Below, piece by piece: positions 5,831-13,425 of a stretch of DNA of 17,379 bases. Source of the DNA: an uncultured Bacilli bacterium (lineage in GTDB: Bacteria > Bacillota_I > Bacilli_A > RF39 > UBA660). The notes under the pieces are model-generated. The model was given only the letters and a program-made list of their open reading frames with translations, was not told where the DNA came from and made no database searches. The position numbers were made by a program, and so were the translations under genes. Numbering within the stretch: the stretch's first letter is position 1; the number at the start of each line of letters is the position of its first letter. The DNA lies in the NCBI GenBank assembly GCA_944363685.1, contig CALVUV010000013.1, positions 1-17,379 on the forward strand, given 5' to 3'.

Positions 5831-5848
5831 TTGACAAGCTCCTTTTTT
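5821..5848 (+). terminator. trmL terminator
   Basis: GGAGC at 5821-5825 (in the last codons) pairs with GCTCC at 5838-5842, followed by six T at 5843-5848. The stem is only 5 bp and the loop 12 nt, but the U-tract is good. The loop and tail overlap the next gene's promoter. Confidence 0.6.
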
Positions 5849-5859
5849 CGTGGTAGTAT
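5831..5859 (+). promoter_or_regulatory. promoter of the 75-aa orphan gene
   Basis: A perfect -35, TTGACA at 5831-5836, is spaced 17 bases from TAGTAT at 5854-5859. It is embedded in the trmL terminator, so termination and re-initiation share about 20 bases. The start would lie near 5866, just before the AAAGGAG ribosome binding site. Confidence 0.65.
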
Positions 5860-5889
5860 ACCTATTACGCAGTAGGAAAGGAGAAACTA

Positions 5890-6117
5890 TTGATAAAGAA
5901 TTTTAAATGTAATAACACGCATCAAATACTAGCAGCTGCTAGATGTGGGATACCTATATTAGCAACAACAGAAGTTGTCTATTATAATGATGATAGAGAC
6001 ATTGATGTAGTGTTACCACCAAAGAATGATTCTGATGAAATAATCAGAAAGAAGTTAATCAGATACTATGGTGAACCAAATCAAGATTTTAACATCATAA
6101 AAAGAACCTCTAGATAA
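5890..6117 (+). CDS. orphan 75-residue protein with TTG start
   Basis: A TTG at 5890, six bases after AAAGGAG (5877-5883), opens a 75-codon frame ending at TAA 6115-6117. The protein is soluble-looking: a Cys/His-containing start (IKNFKCNNTHQILAAARCGIP), a hydrophobic strand (ILATTEVVYYNDDRDIDVVLPP) and a basic helical end (IIRKKLIRYYGEPNQDFNIIKRTSR). I do not recognise the family. It has its own consensus-like promoter and a strong terminator shared with the convergent rpmB, so it is a one-gene unit. The paired regulatory signals, not any homology, are the evidence that it is real. Confidence 0.7.
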   Translation: MIKNFKCNNTHQILAAARCGIPILATTEVVYYNDDRDIDVVLPPKNDSDEIIRKKLIRYYGEPNQDFNIIKRTSR

Positions 6118-6127
6118 GGTTCTTTTT
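6101..6127 (+). terminator. bidirectional terminator between the orphan gene and rpmB
   Basis: AAAGAACCT at 6101-6109 pairs perfectly with AGGTTCTTT at 6117-6125, with a 7-nt loop that includes the stop codon region. T-runs follow on both strands (TCTTTTTA rightward, TTCTTTTTATG leftward). Confidence 0.9.
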
Positions 6128-6137
6128 ATGTTATATA

Positions 6138-6320
6138 TTATGCAGCTTTCTTTTCTTGTTTTCTTAGACTTCTTATTTCTCTAGCACTCATTCTAATTCT
6201 TGTACCATCTTCAAGTCTAATAACTTGTAAATTAGGTTTTTGTTGTCTTTTAGTAGCATTTAAAGCGTGAGATCTACTATTTCCAGTTAAAGGTTTTTTG
6301 CTTGTTACTTTTATTGCCAT
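6138..6320 (-). CDS. rpmB: 50S ribosomal protein L28
   Basis: The 60-residue basic protein carries the L28 core: TSKKPLTGNSRSHALNATKRQQKPNLQ, then RLEDGTRIRMSAREIRSLRK. The N-terminal zinc-binding cysteines of some L28 proteins are absent, as in many Bacillota versions. ATG at 6320 is chosen over the longer frame because an ideal AAGGAGGT lies directly upstream and homologues start MA.K. It binds 23S rRNA and helps late 50S assembly. It is transcribed leftward from its own promoter, divergent from dnaE, and shares a terminator with the orphan gene. Confidence 0.95.
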   Translation of the reverse strand: MAIKVTSKKPLTGNSRSHALNATKRQQKPNLQVIRLEDGTRIRMSAREIRSLRKQEKKAA

Positions 6321-6355
6321 AAATATACCTCCTTCGTTAATCATTTCGCTTTATA

Positions 6356-6384
6356 ACTTTATCATATTTATTCAAGAAAGTCAA
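6356..6384 (-). promoter_or_regulatory. rpmB promoter
   Basis: On the minus strand, TTGACT (6384-6379) is spaced 17 bases from TAAAGT (6361-6356), with TG one base ahead of it. This is a strong-looking promoter for a ribosomal protein gene, with a short leader before AAGGAGGT. Confidence 0.7.
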
Positions 6385-6402
6385 ATATATTAGTTAAAAT
6401 TA

Positions 6403-6432
6403 TTGACTCTTCGTACATTAGTATGCTATAAA
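6403..6432 (+). promoter_or_regulatory. dnaE operon promoter
   Basis: TTGACT at 6403-6408 and TATAAA at 6427-6432 are spaced 18 bases, with TG at 6424-6425. A second possible -10, TGTTAAAAT, lies at 6447-6455. The -35 overlaps a TTG that could be mistaken for an earlier dnaE start. It is divergent from the rpmB promoter only about 20 bases away. Confidence 0.65.
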
Positions 6433-6477
6433 ATAAATATATATTATGTTAAAATAATTTTGAAGGAGCCTGATTCT

Positions 6478-9441
6478 ATGTATAATTTGCTTTATGTTAA
6501 AAGTTATTACTCTCTTCTTTCTAGTCTCTTATCTATAGATGATATAATTAATTATAATCTAGCAATGAAAAAAGATAATGCTGTAATCTGTGATAATAAT
6601 ATGTATGGAGTAATGGAATTTATTAAAAAATGTGAATCTAATAATTTAAAACCAGTTATCGGTCTTGAAGTTACTCTAAATAATTATAAAGTATTAATCT
6701 ATGCTAGAAATTATAATGGTTATTTAAATATGATTAAGATATGTACTTATCAAAATGATGGTAGTCTTAATATTGATAATTTATTAGAACAAAAAGATGA
6801 TTTATACTTTTTAATACCATTTTCATCAAAAGAGTTTTATAGAGAATATAAAGATGATATTAAATACATGTATCTTGGCTTTAGTAATAAATTAGAAGAA
6901 GGGGAAGCTTTAGTTATTACTAAGGATATTGTTTATTTAAAACCTTCTTTATATAAAGAAAAAAAAGATAGTGATTATTTAAAATACTTATATTTAATTA
7001 ATGATGGTAAAACTATTAATGATAATATTACTTATGATGTAGATAATAAAGAATTAAATACTAGTGATATAATTAATACTTATGATAATATAGGACTAAT
7101 AAATACTATAAAGATAGTTAATGATTGTAATTTAGAACTACCTCAAAGAGAATTATTACTTCCTTTATATGATTGTCCTAATAATCTATCTAGTTTTGAA
7201 TATCTAACCGCTTTATCTAAAGCAGGACTTAATAAAAGGTTAAATGGTAATATATCTAAGGTATATAAAGATAGACTTATGTATGAGTTAGATGTTATTA
7301 ATAAATTAGGTTTTGCTAACTACTTTCTAGTTGTCTATGATTTTATTCGTTATGCTAAGAAAAAAGGAATATTAGTTGGTCCTGGTAGGGGTAGTGCAGC
7401 TGGCTCTTTAGTGGCCTATTCTCTAGGTATTACAGAAATAGATCCTATTTCCTATAATCTTCTATTTGAAAGATTCCTAAATCCCGAACGTAAAACAATG
7501 CCTGATATAGATACTGATATACCAGATATTTATCGTAATGATATTATTAACTATGTTACTAATAAATACGGTGAAAAAAAAGTAGCAGGTATTGTTACTT
7601 TTGGAACATTAGCAGCGAAACAAGTATTAAGAGACGTAGGAAGAGTTTTAAGTATTCCTCTATATAAAATAGATAAACTAACTAGTTTTTTACCAGGAAT
7701 GTCTCATAAGAAATTAAATGAATTTTATAATGAAAATATAAACTTTAAAGAATATATATTAAGTGATGACTCACTAAAGAAAGTGTATTTAATCGCTTCT
7801 AAATTAGAAGGCTTTCCAAGACAAATTGGAACTCATGCCGCTGGTATTGTTATGTGTAAAAAAGATCTAGATGAAGTAATTCCTTTAACTAAGAGTGATG
7901 ATATGTACTTAACAGGATATTCTATGAACTATCTAGAAGAGTTAGGACTTTTAAAAATGGACTTTCTTGGTATTAGAAATCTTACTATTATTATGAATGT
8001 AATGGATATGATTTTAAAAAATAAAAATATTAAAATAGATTTTAATAATATCCCTCTAGATGATAATGATGTTTATAATCTTTTTGCAAGAGGTGATACT
8101 AGTGGTATCTTTCAATTTGAATCTAGCGGGATGAGAAACTTCTTAAGAAAACTTAAACCAACTAACTTTAATGATTTAGTTGCAGCGATCGCTTTATTTA
8201 GACCTGGACCTGCAGAAAATATTGATTTATATATTGCAAGAAAAGAAGGAAAAGAGAAAGTAATTTATCAAGATAAAGTCTTAGAGCCTATATTAAAAGA
8301 AACATATGGTATTATGATTTATCAAGAACAAATAATGCTAGTAGCAAGTGCTTATGCAGGATACACATTAGGAGAAGCAGATATCTTAAGAAGAGCGATT
8401 AGTAAGAAAAAAGTAGAAGTTTTAAAGAATGAAGAGACTAAATTTATAGAGAAATCTACTAAATTAGGACATAATCTAGAAACTTCTAAAACTCTATTTG
8501 CAAGTATTCTTAAATTTGCAGGTTATGGATTTAATAAATCTCATGCCGTAGCATATTCTCTAGTCGCTTATAAAATGGCTTATCTAAAAGTGCATTATAA
8601 GTTAGAATTCTATGCTAACTTACTTAGTAATGTTATTTCTTCATCATCAAAATTAAAAGAATACTTAAATGAAATTAGAAGTCATAGCATAACAGTATTA
8701 AAACCTGATATTAATCTAAGTACTGATAAATTTGTTGTTTCTAATAATAACATTATCTTTCCATTTTCAACAATTAAAGGAGTAGGAATTAGTGTTTCTA
8801 GTAATATCTTAAAAGCAAGAAGTGATGAAGAATTTATTAATATATACGATGCCTTTTCAAGATTAGTTAGATCTAAAGTTACTAAGAAGCAATTAGAGAC
8901 TTTAATAATTTCTTCATCTTTTAATTCTTTTGGCTATAATAAAAAGACTTTAATTACTAATTTAGATAGTTTATATAATTATGGAGAGTTAACTATAGAT
9001 TTAGATGAGAGCTTAGTATTAAAACCAGAACTTGTTAAGACAGAAGAATTTAGTGAATCTATTTTACTTGAACAAGAATTAGAGTGTTTTGGCTTTTATA
9101 TTAGTAATCACCCTGTAACTACTTATAGAAATAAATATCAAGATACTATTAAGATTATAGATTTAAATAAGTATTTTAATAGAATAACTAGTGCTTTAGT
9201 AATGGTTGATAAAGTTAAAGCGATTAAAACTAAAAAGAATGAAGATATGGCCTTTATAACCGCTAGTGATGAGACAGGTTCAATGGATTTTATCTTCTTT
9301 CCTAGAGTATATAAATCTAATATGAATATTAGTAAAGGTGATATATGTAAATTAACAGGAACAGTAGAAAAAAGATTTGATGAGTTACAATTAATAGTTA
9401 AAAACATAGAATATGTAAGGAGAAATGATGAAGAAGAGTAG
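6478..9441 (+). CDS. dnaE: DNA polymerase III subunit alpha, DnaE type
   Basis: DnaE synthesises DNA at the fork; in Bacillota with PolC it extends RNA primers on the lagging strand. This version has 987 residues, shorter than B. subtilis DnaE (about 1,115). The N-terminal PHP domain is degenerate: the HSxYS metal motif reads KSYYSLLSS, so proofreading-type activity is unlikely. The polymerase core has PGRGSAAGS at about residues 302-310, PDIDTDIPD with catalytic D343 and D345, KMDFLGIRN with the third catalytic acid D495, and IYQEQIM and FNKSHAVAYS further on. A helix-hairpin-helix (FSTIKGVGISVSSNIL) and an OB fold (ALVMVDKVKAIKTKKNED...) finish it. ATG 6478 is chosen because GAAGGAG precedes it; the longer frame would begin in the promoter's -35. 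It leads a seven-gene operon and overlaps lspA by 14 bases. Confidence 0.96.
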   Translation: MYNLLYVKSYYSLLSSLLSIDDIINYNLAMKKDNAVICDNNMYGVMEFIKKCESNNLKPVIGLEVTLNNYKVLIYARNYNGYLNMIKICTYQNDGSLNIDNLLEQKDDLYFLIPFSSKEFYREYKDDIKYMYLGFSNKLEEGEALVITKDIVYLKPSLYKEKKDSDYLKYLYLINDGKTINDNITYDVDNKELNTSDIINTYDNIGLINTIKIVNDCNLELPQRELLLPLYDCPNNLSSFEYLTALSKAGLNKRLNGNISKVYKDRLMYELDVINKLGFANYFLVVYDFIRYAKKKGILVGPGRGSAAGSLVAYSLGITEIDPISYNLLFERFLNPERKTMPDIDTDIPDIYRNDIINYVTNKYGEKKVAGIVTFGTLAAKQVLRDVGRVLSIPLYKIDKLTSFLPGMSHKKLNEFYNENINFKEYILSDDSLKKVYLIASKLEGFPRQIGTHAAGIVMCKKDLDEVIPLTKSDDMYLTGYSMNYLEELGLLKMDFLGIRNLTIIMNVMDMILKNKNIKIDFNNIPLDDNDVYNLFARGDTSGIFQFESSGMRNFLRKLKPTNFNDLVAAIALFRPGPAENIDLYIARKEGKEKVIYQDKVLEPILKETYGIMIYQEQIMLVASAYAGYTLGEADILRRAISKKKVEVLKNEETKFIEKSTKLGHNLETSKTLFASILKFAGYGFNKSHAVAYSLVAYKMAYLKVHYKLEFYANLLSNVISSSSKLKEYLNEIRSHSITVLKPDINLSTDKFVVSNNNIIFPFSTIKGVGISVSSNILKARSDEEFINIYDAFSRLVRSKVTKKQLETLIISSSFNSFGYNKKTLITNLDSLYNYGELTIDLDESLVLKPELVKTEEFSESILLEQELECFGFYISNHPVTTYRNKYQDTIKIIDLNKYFNRITSALVMVDKVKAIKTKKNEDMAFITASDETGSMDFIFFPRVYKSNMNISKGDICKLTGTVEKRFDELQLIVKNIEYVRRNDEEE

Positions 9442-9907
9442 AATTATATTTGTTATTATATTAGTTAGTGTTTTATTAGGAATAGATTTATTATTAAAGT
9501 ATTTAGTTTCAACTAATTTAACTAGTATTACAGTACTTCCTGATTTCTTTTCCTTAAAATATGTTTTGAATGATGGAGCCGCCTTTTCTTTATTTGCTAG
9601 TAAAACCTATTTATTAATAATTATTTCTATAATATGTTTATTCTTTATTCTATATGAGTTAAAGAATAATTTAAGTGATAAAATTCTTTCTATAGGTTAT
9701 TCCTTAGTTTTAGCAGGATTATTAGGTAATTTTATTGATAGATTAATAGATGGTTATATTATAGATTACTTAGCATTTAAAATACTTAATTTAAACTTTC
9801 CCATCTTTAACTTTGCAGATATATTAATAGTAGTAGGAATAATTATAGTTATTATTAAAGAAATATTAAATGAAAGAGGTAAGAAAAATGAAGTTAGAAG
9901 TAAATAG
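9428..9907 (+). CDS. lspA: lipoprotein signal peptidase (signal peptidase II)
   Basis: LspA cleaves signal peptides from diacylglyceryl-modified prolipoproteins in the membrane. The 159-residue protein has four hydrophobic segments. It has the family's LNDGAAFSLF motif near residue 38, GNFIDRLIDGYIIDYL with catalytic D104 and NFADILIVVG with catalytic D131. The second of two adjacent ATG codons (9425, 9428) is chosen for its 5-base spacing from AAGGAG (9417-9422). It overlaps dnaE upstream and rluD downstream. lspA-rluD adjacency is very common in Bacillota, while dnaE in front is less usual. Confidence 0.95.
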   Translation: MKKSRIIFVIILVSVLLGIDLLLKYLVSTNLTSITVLPDFFSLKYVLNDGAAFSLFASKTYLLIIISIICLFFILYELKNNLSDKILSIGYSLVLAGLLGNFIDRLIDGYIIDYLAFKILNLNFPIFNFADILIVVGIIIVIIKEILNERGKKNEVRSK

Positions 9908-10793
9908 TGAAGGAACTAGACTAGATAGTTATATTGCAAATAACAGTGATTTGTCTAGGAGTAGAGTATCTAAATTAATTGATGATAATAAAGTGCTTGT
10001 TAATGGTAAAGAGAAAAATGCTAGTTATAAAGTAAAACTAGGAGATATTATTGAAGTTAGTGTTGAAGAAGAGATAAATTTTGATAATCTTGAGCCTACT
10101 AATATTCCTCTTGATATTGTTTATGAAGATGAGTACTTAATGATTATTAATAAAGGGAGTGGTCTTGTAGTTCATCCTGCTCCAGGTCATATTACTGATA
10201 CTTTAGTTAATGCTTTATTATATCACTCTAAAGTAAGTAGTGATGGAACTTTTAGACCAGGTATTGTTCATCGACTTGATAAAGATACTAGTGGTTTAAT
10301 GGTAGTTGCCAAAGATATTAAAACTATGGAACTTCTAAGTGATATGATTAAAAATAAAAAGATAGAAAGATGCTATCTTGCTATCGTTGATGGCCTTATC
10401 TTACACGAAACTGGTACAATTGATGCACCAATTGGAAGAGATGAAGTTAATAGACAAAAAATGGCCGTTACATCTCATAATAGTAAAGAGGCAATAACTA
10501 ACTTTAGAGTATTAAAGAGATTTAAAAACAATACCTTAATAGAATGTATCTTAGAAACAGGTAGAACTCATCAAATAAGAGTACATCTTGACTATATAAA
10601 ACATCCAGTCACTAATGATCCTTTATATGGCAATCATAAAAATGTTACAGAGTTTGGACAAATGTTACACTCTAAAAGTATTAGATTTATACATCCTATT
10701 ACAGGTAAAGAGTTATATTTTGAACAAGTTCCTCCTAAAGAGTTTTTAGATTATTTAAAGAGTTTGGAGAGTGAAGAAGATGAGTATAAATAG
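9888..10793 (+). CDS. rluD: RluA-family rRNA pseudouridine synthase (RluD-like)
   Basis: This 301-residue enzyme isomerises specific uridines, in RluD's case in helix 69 of 23S rRNA. An S4 RNA-binding domain spans residues about 1-60 (RLDSYIANNSDLSRSRVSKLIDDNKVLVNGK). The catalytic domain follows with IVHRLDKDTSGLMVVAKD, whose D131 is the nucleophile, and RTHQIRVHL and DPLYG later. The S4 domain plus this core and adjacency to lspA fit the YlyB/RluD group; the exact target uridines are inferred. ATG 9888 is preferred to the in-frame ATG at 9870 because AGAGGT is spaced correctly and S4 homologues start close to this point. It overlaps both neighbours by 14-20 bases, implying coupled translation. 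Confidence 0.93.
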   Translation: MKLEVNSEGTRLDSYIANNSDLSRSRVSKLIDDNKVLVNGKEKNASYKVKLGDIIEVSVEEEINFDNLEPTNIPLDIVYEDEYLMIINKGSGLVVHPAPGHITDTLVNALLYHSKVSSDGTFRPGIVHRLDKDTSGLMVVAKDIKTMELLSDMIKNKKIERCYLAIVDGLILHETGTIDAPIGRDEVNRQKMAVTSHNSKEAITNFRVLKRFKNNTLIECILETGRTHQIRVHLDYIKHPVTNDPLYGNHKNVTEFGQMLHSKSIRFIHPITGKELYFEQVPPKEFLDYLKSLESEEDEYK

Positions 10794-11253
10794 TAAAGAA
10801 TTCTTAGAGTTTTTAGTGAAAGCTAAGAAAGGTACTTATGCTAATAGTGATGCTCCTAAAGTTTTACCTAGTAGATTAAACTCAAAAGATTATGAGTTTA
10901 CAGATGGCGACTTTACTTATCATGATGCCTATTTTGGTGGAGTTAAGTTTATGGGTGAAGAAGTAGTTTATTATAATGATAATATTCTTTGGGGTATGAA
11001 TTATTATGGAGTTACAATAGATGATAGCCTAACTGAAGAAATGATGGACAAAGTATTAAGAGTAGCTCTTATGAAAGTAGGAGAAGATAGGAGTGTTGTT
11101 CCGGTTAGAGGTCCTAAAGAATTTGTAAATGATGATTACCTTTATACCTTTAATGTAGATGGAGATATGGAAAACTTTGTAGGTATTGAAAAAATATGTA
11201 AAGGTGATAAATTAATCTATGAATTAAAATGCCACGGAGGTATAATTAAATAG
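10780..11253 (+). CDS. DUF5680 domain protein
   Basis: This 157-residue protein matches the DUF5680 layout: FLEFLVKAKKGTYANS near the start, PSRLNSKDYEFTDGDFTYHDAYFGGVKFMGEEVVYYN in the middle and ILWGMNYYGVTID after it, ending in a short YELKCHGGII strand. DUF5680 proteins are small, sometimes fused to helix-turn-helix domains, and have no established function; a ligand-binding role is often guessed from the aromatic-rich sheet. Here it stands alone without HTH. ATG 10780 is chosen over GTG 10771 because GGAG at 10766-10769 would be too close to the GTG. It overlaps the rluD end by 14 bases, inside the long dnaE operon. Confidence 0.85.
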   Translation: MSINSKEFLEFLVKAKKGTYANSDAPKVLPSRLNSKDYEFTDGDFTYHDAYFGGVKFMGEEVVYYNDNILWGMNYYGVTIDDSLTEEMMDKVLRVALMKVGEDRSVVPVRGPKEFVNDDYLYTFNVDGDMENFVGIEKICKGDKLIYELKCHGGIIK

Positions 11254-11265
11254 GAGGATCTCATT

Positions 11266-12087
11266 ATGAATAAAATGATTGTAATGGATATGGATGGAAC
11301 ACTTTTACACTCTGATGGAACTTGTAGTGAAGAAACAAAAGAGTATCTAATTAAATTAAAGGAAGAAGGATATACTATAGTTCTTGCAACAGGAAGATGT
11401 TTAAAAGATGCGGTAATATCATCTGATAATGCCTTTTTTGTTGATTATATTATTAGTAATACTGGAAGTGTAATATATAATGTTTCAACAAAAGAATATA
11501 TTTCAAAAAAGTATATTAAAAAAGAAGATGTTGATAAAATAGTTTCTTTATTTGATGAAAAAACAATGAGACATATATCACTTGTTACTATTAATAAATA
11601 TAATCGTTTCACAACAACTAGTAGTCTAGAAAGTAAGTTTATTCATACAATTAAAGATTTCAATGAGATAAATGAAATTTCTAACGAAGTAATTAATTTA
11701 TGTATATTTTTAAAACAAAATAGTTATCTTGATTCAATTTTAGATAATCTTAAAAATCAATTTAAAAATTTAGACTTTATTATTATGCAAGATTCCTTTG
11801 GTAATGATAAAAGAATTGAAGTAGTTCCTAAAGGAAATAATAAGTCTAATGCTATAAGTAAAGTAGCAATGCTAGAAAATTTAGACAAAAAAGACATTAT
11901 ATGTTTTGGAGATGGCTTAAATGATATAGATATGCTTAAATATTGTGGAGTTAGTGTTGCAATGGGTAATGCTTTAGAAGAAGTAAAAAATGTTTGTAAA
12001 TATGTTACAGATACTAATGATAATGATGGTATCATTAAATTTTTAGAAAAATATCTAAGTAGTAAGGAGAATAAAATTTATGAATAA
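11266..12087 (+). CDS. Cof-type HAD-IIB hydrolase, copy 1
   Basis: This 273-residue HAD phosphatase has motif I MDMDGTLL (D8 nucleophile, D10), motif II LATGR near residue 43, a motif III lysine in KGNNKSNAI and motif IV CFGDGLNDIDML followed by VAMGNALEEVK. The cap between motifs II and III is the type C2B seen in Cof/YbjI-like enzymes, which dephosphorylate sugar phosphates or flavin-type substrates. The actual substrate is unknown. AGGAGG is placed well before the ATG, with a 12-base gap from the DUF5680 gene. It is followed by a paralogue overlapping it by 8 bases. The first 130 bases of the two are almost identical while the caps differ strongly. The cap here is Ser/Asn/Phe-rich and the GR of motif II is followed by CLKDAV instead of the common PLRAA. 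Confidence 0.9.
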   Translation: MNKMIVMDMDGTLLHSDGTCSEETKEYLIKLKEEGYTIVLATGRCLKDAVISSDNAFFVDYIISNTGSVIYNVSTKEYISKKYIKKEDVDKIVSLFDEKTMRHISLVTINKYNRFTTTSSLESKFIHTIKDFNEINEISNEVINLCIFLKQNSYLDSILDNLKNQFKNLDFIIMQDSFGNDKRIEVVPKGNNKSNAISKVAMLENLDKKDIICFGDGLNDIDMLKYCGVSVAMGNALEEVKNVCKYVTDTNDNDGIIKFLEKYLSSKENKIYE

Positions 12088-12895
12088 AATGATTGTAATG
12101 GATATGGATGGAACACTTTTACGAAGTGATGGAACTTGTAGTGAAGAAACAAAAGAATATTTAACTAATTTAAAGGAAGAAGGACATACTATAGTTCTTG
12201 CCACAGGAAGACCTTTAAGAGCTGCTAAAATACCTATTGAAGGAACATCTTTTGCTAATTATATAATTACTAATAATGGTTCATTAATATATAATTTTGA
12301 CACTGGAGAAATAATTGACGCTAGTATTATGGATAAAAATGCTGTAAGAAAGATATGTTCTTTATATGATGAAGATATCGCTAAATATATCGCTTTAAGT
12401 AATGTATCTCATTATAAGAGATATTCTCCTGTTCCGATAGAAAATATTGAAACAGAGATGATTAAGAGTGAAGAAGAGTTAGAAGAAGTAAAAAAAGATG
12501 ATATTGTTGATATAACTATGGAATTAAAATATAAAGAAATGAATGATGATATGATTAGACTTTTTAATGAAAAAATAGATGGTGTGACTGCTACTATTAT
12601 GCAAGATTCTTTTGGTGAGAGAAAATGGCTTAGAATAGGTAATGATGGTACTAATAAATATAATGCTATTGTAAAAATTGCTAATTCTAAAGAAATAGAA
12701 AATGATGATATTATATGTTTTGGTGATGGATTAAATGACCTTGATATGCTTGCTAATTGTGGTTTAAGTGTAGCGATGGGAAATGCTTTGGAAGCAGTTA
12801 AAGTGGTTTGTGATGATAGAACTGCTACTAATGATGAAGATGGGGTTAGAAAATATTTAGAACGTTATTTTGAGTATAATAGGGTGATAAAGTGA
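12080..12895 (+). CDS. Cof-type HAD-IIB hydrolase, copy 2
   Basis: This 271-residue paralogue of the preceding gene has the full HAD set: DMDGT (D8, D10), LATGRPLRAAKIP near residues 41-53, a lysine in GTNKYNAIVKIA and CFGDGLNDLDMLANCGLSVAMGNALEAVK. Its motif II region is the more standard one of the pair (TGRPLRAA), and its cap is acidic. The start overlaps the end of copy 1 by 8 bases, with AAGGAG 10 bases upstream, which also lies in copy 1. It ends in TGA, overlapping the ASCH gene's GTG start by 4 bases. Substrate unknown; the different caps imply that the copies act on different phosphorylated metabolites. Confidence 0.92.
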   Translation: MNKMIVMDMDGTLLRSDGTCSEETKEYLTNLKEEGHTIVLATGRPLRAAKIPIEGTSFANYIITNNGSLIYNFDTGEIIDASIMDKNAVRKICSLYDEDIAKYIALSNVSHYKRYSPVPIENIETEMIKSEEELEEVKKDDIVDITMELKYKEMNDDMIRLFNEKIDGVTATIMQDSFGERKWLRIGNDGTNKYNAIVKIANSKEIENDDIICFGDGLNDLDMLANCGLSVAMGNALEAVKVVCDDRTATNDEDGVRKYLERYFEYNRVIK

Positions 12896-13299
12896 AAGTA
12901 CTTAGTTTAATAGAACCATATGCAACATTAATAAAACTAGGCAAAAAGAAAATTGAAACAAGAAGCTTTAAAACTAATTATAGGGGAGAACTATATATTC
13001 ATGCTAGTTCTACTAAGATACCTAAAGAATGGAAAAATAATAAAGAGTTAATGACTCTTGTAAAAGATAGTGAGTTAAACTTCGGTTATATCATTTGTAA
13101 ATGTAAGTTAGTAGACTGTGTCTATATGGATGAAGAATTTTTAGATAAAATAAATAAAGATAAATTAGAATTAATTTGTGGTGATTATAGATATGGTAGA
13201 TATGCTTGGGTCTTAGAAGATATTGAAGTCTTAGAAAAACCTATCTTTGCTAAAGGAAAGTTAGGTATTTGGAACTATGAAGAAAAAATTAATAATTAA
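12892..13299 (+). CDS. ASCH domain protein
   Basis: This 135-residue protein is a stand-alone ASCH (PUA-like beta-barrel) domain: MKVLSLIEPYATLIKLGKKKIETRSFKTNYRGELYIHASS has the typical GxKxxExR-type loop (KKKIETRSF), and the C-terminus RYAWVLEDIEVLEKPIFAKGKLGIWNY is the usual closing strand pair. ASCH domains bind nucleic acid or nucleotides; members of this subgroup (YqfB/EVE relatives) include amidohydrolases of modified cytidines and RNA-binding proteins, and this one's activity cannot be told. It starts at GTG 12892, overlapping the HAD stop by four bases (GTGA), with AGGGTGAT just upstream. It is the last gene of the dnaE operon. Confidence 0.88.
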   Translation: MKVLSLIEPYATLIKLGKKKIETRSFKTNYRGELYIHASSTKIPKEWKNNKELMTLVKDSELNFGYIICKCKLVDCVYMDEEFLDKINKDKLELICGDYRYGRYAWVLEDIEVLEKPIFAKGKLGIWNYEEKINN

Positions 13300-13306
13300 T
13301 AATATA

Positions 13307-13350
13307 TGGTAAAAATTACCAACAAAAAATATCAATGTTTAATTGATATT
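13307..13350 (-). terminator. hairpins after the ASCH gene, better leftward terminator than rightward
   Basis: Two stems lie here: TGGTAA/TTACCA at 13307-13321 and a perfect 9-bp stem AATATCAAT (13328-13336)/ATTGATATT (13342-13350). The second has a T6 run when read leftward and only AAATTTCT when read rightward. It may stop transcripts leaving peptide locus 2 leftward, while the operon end relies on it weakly. Its 3' arm contains the TTGATA -35 of the next promoter. Confidence 0.45.
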
Positions 13351-13371
13351 AAATTTCTAATATGATACTAT
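13343..13371 (+). promoter_or_regulatory. rightward promoter of locus 2
   Basis: TTGATA at 13343-13348 and TACTAT at 13366-13371 are spaced exactly 17 bases, with TG at 13363-13364 for an extended -10. This is one of the best promoters in the window. Transcription would begin near 13378, at GGAACATTTGA, the first base of the structured RNA described next. Confidence 0.75.
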
Positions 13372-13379
13372 TAGACAGG

Positions 13380-13398
13380 AACATTTGAGATGAGTGTC
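13380..13398 (+). repeat. 19-nt direct repeat, leader copy (locus 2)
   Basis: AACATTTGAGATGAGTGTC at 13380-13398 recurs at 13536-13554 with one change (AACATTTGAGAAGAGTGTC). The second copy forms loop and 3' arm of the hairpin behind the peptide frame. Position relative to the peptide frame is the same as for the 12-nt repeat of locus 1. Confidence 0.9.
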
Positions 13399-13399
13399 G

Positions 13400-13418
13400 T
13401 ACCTCCAGAAAGGAGGTA
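13400..13418 (+). promoter_or_regulatory. hairpin hiding a perfect Shine-Dalgarno
   Basis: TACCTCC (13400-13406) pairs over 7 bp with GGAGGTA (13412-13418), loop AGAAA. The 3' arm is the AGGAGG ribosome binding site for ATG 13426. Translation would need the hairpin opened. No gene other than the broken peptide frame follows. Confidence 0.75.
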
Positions 13419-13425
13419 GAAGAAA

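Noticed and set aside
6403..6477. Upstream extension of dnaE from a TTG at 6403
   Set aside because: The TTG is the -35 box of the promoter. ATG 6478 has GAAGGAG and gives the family's usual N-terminus.
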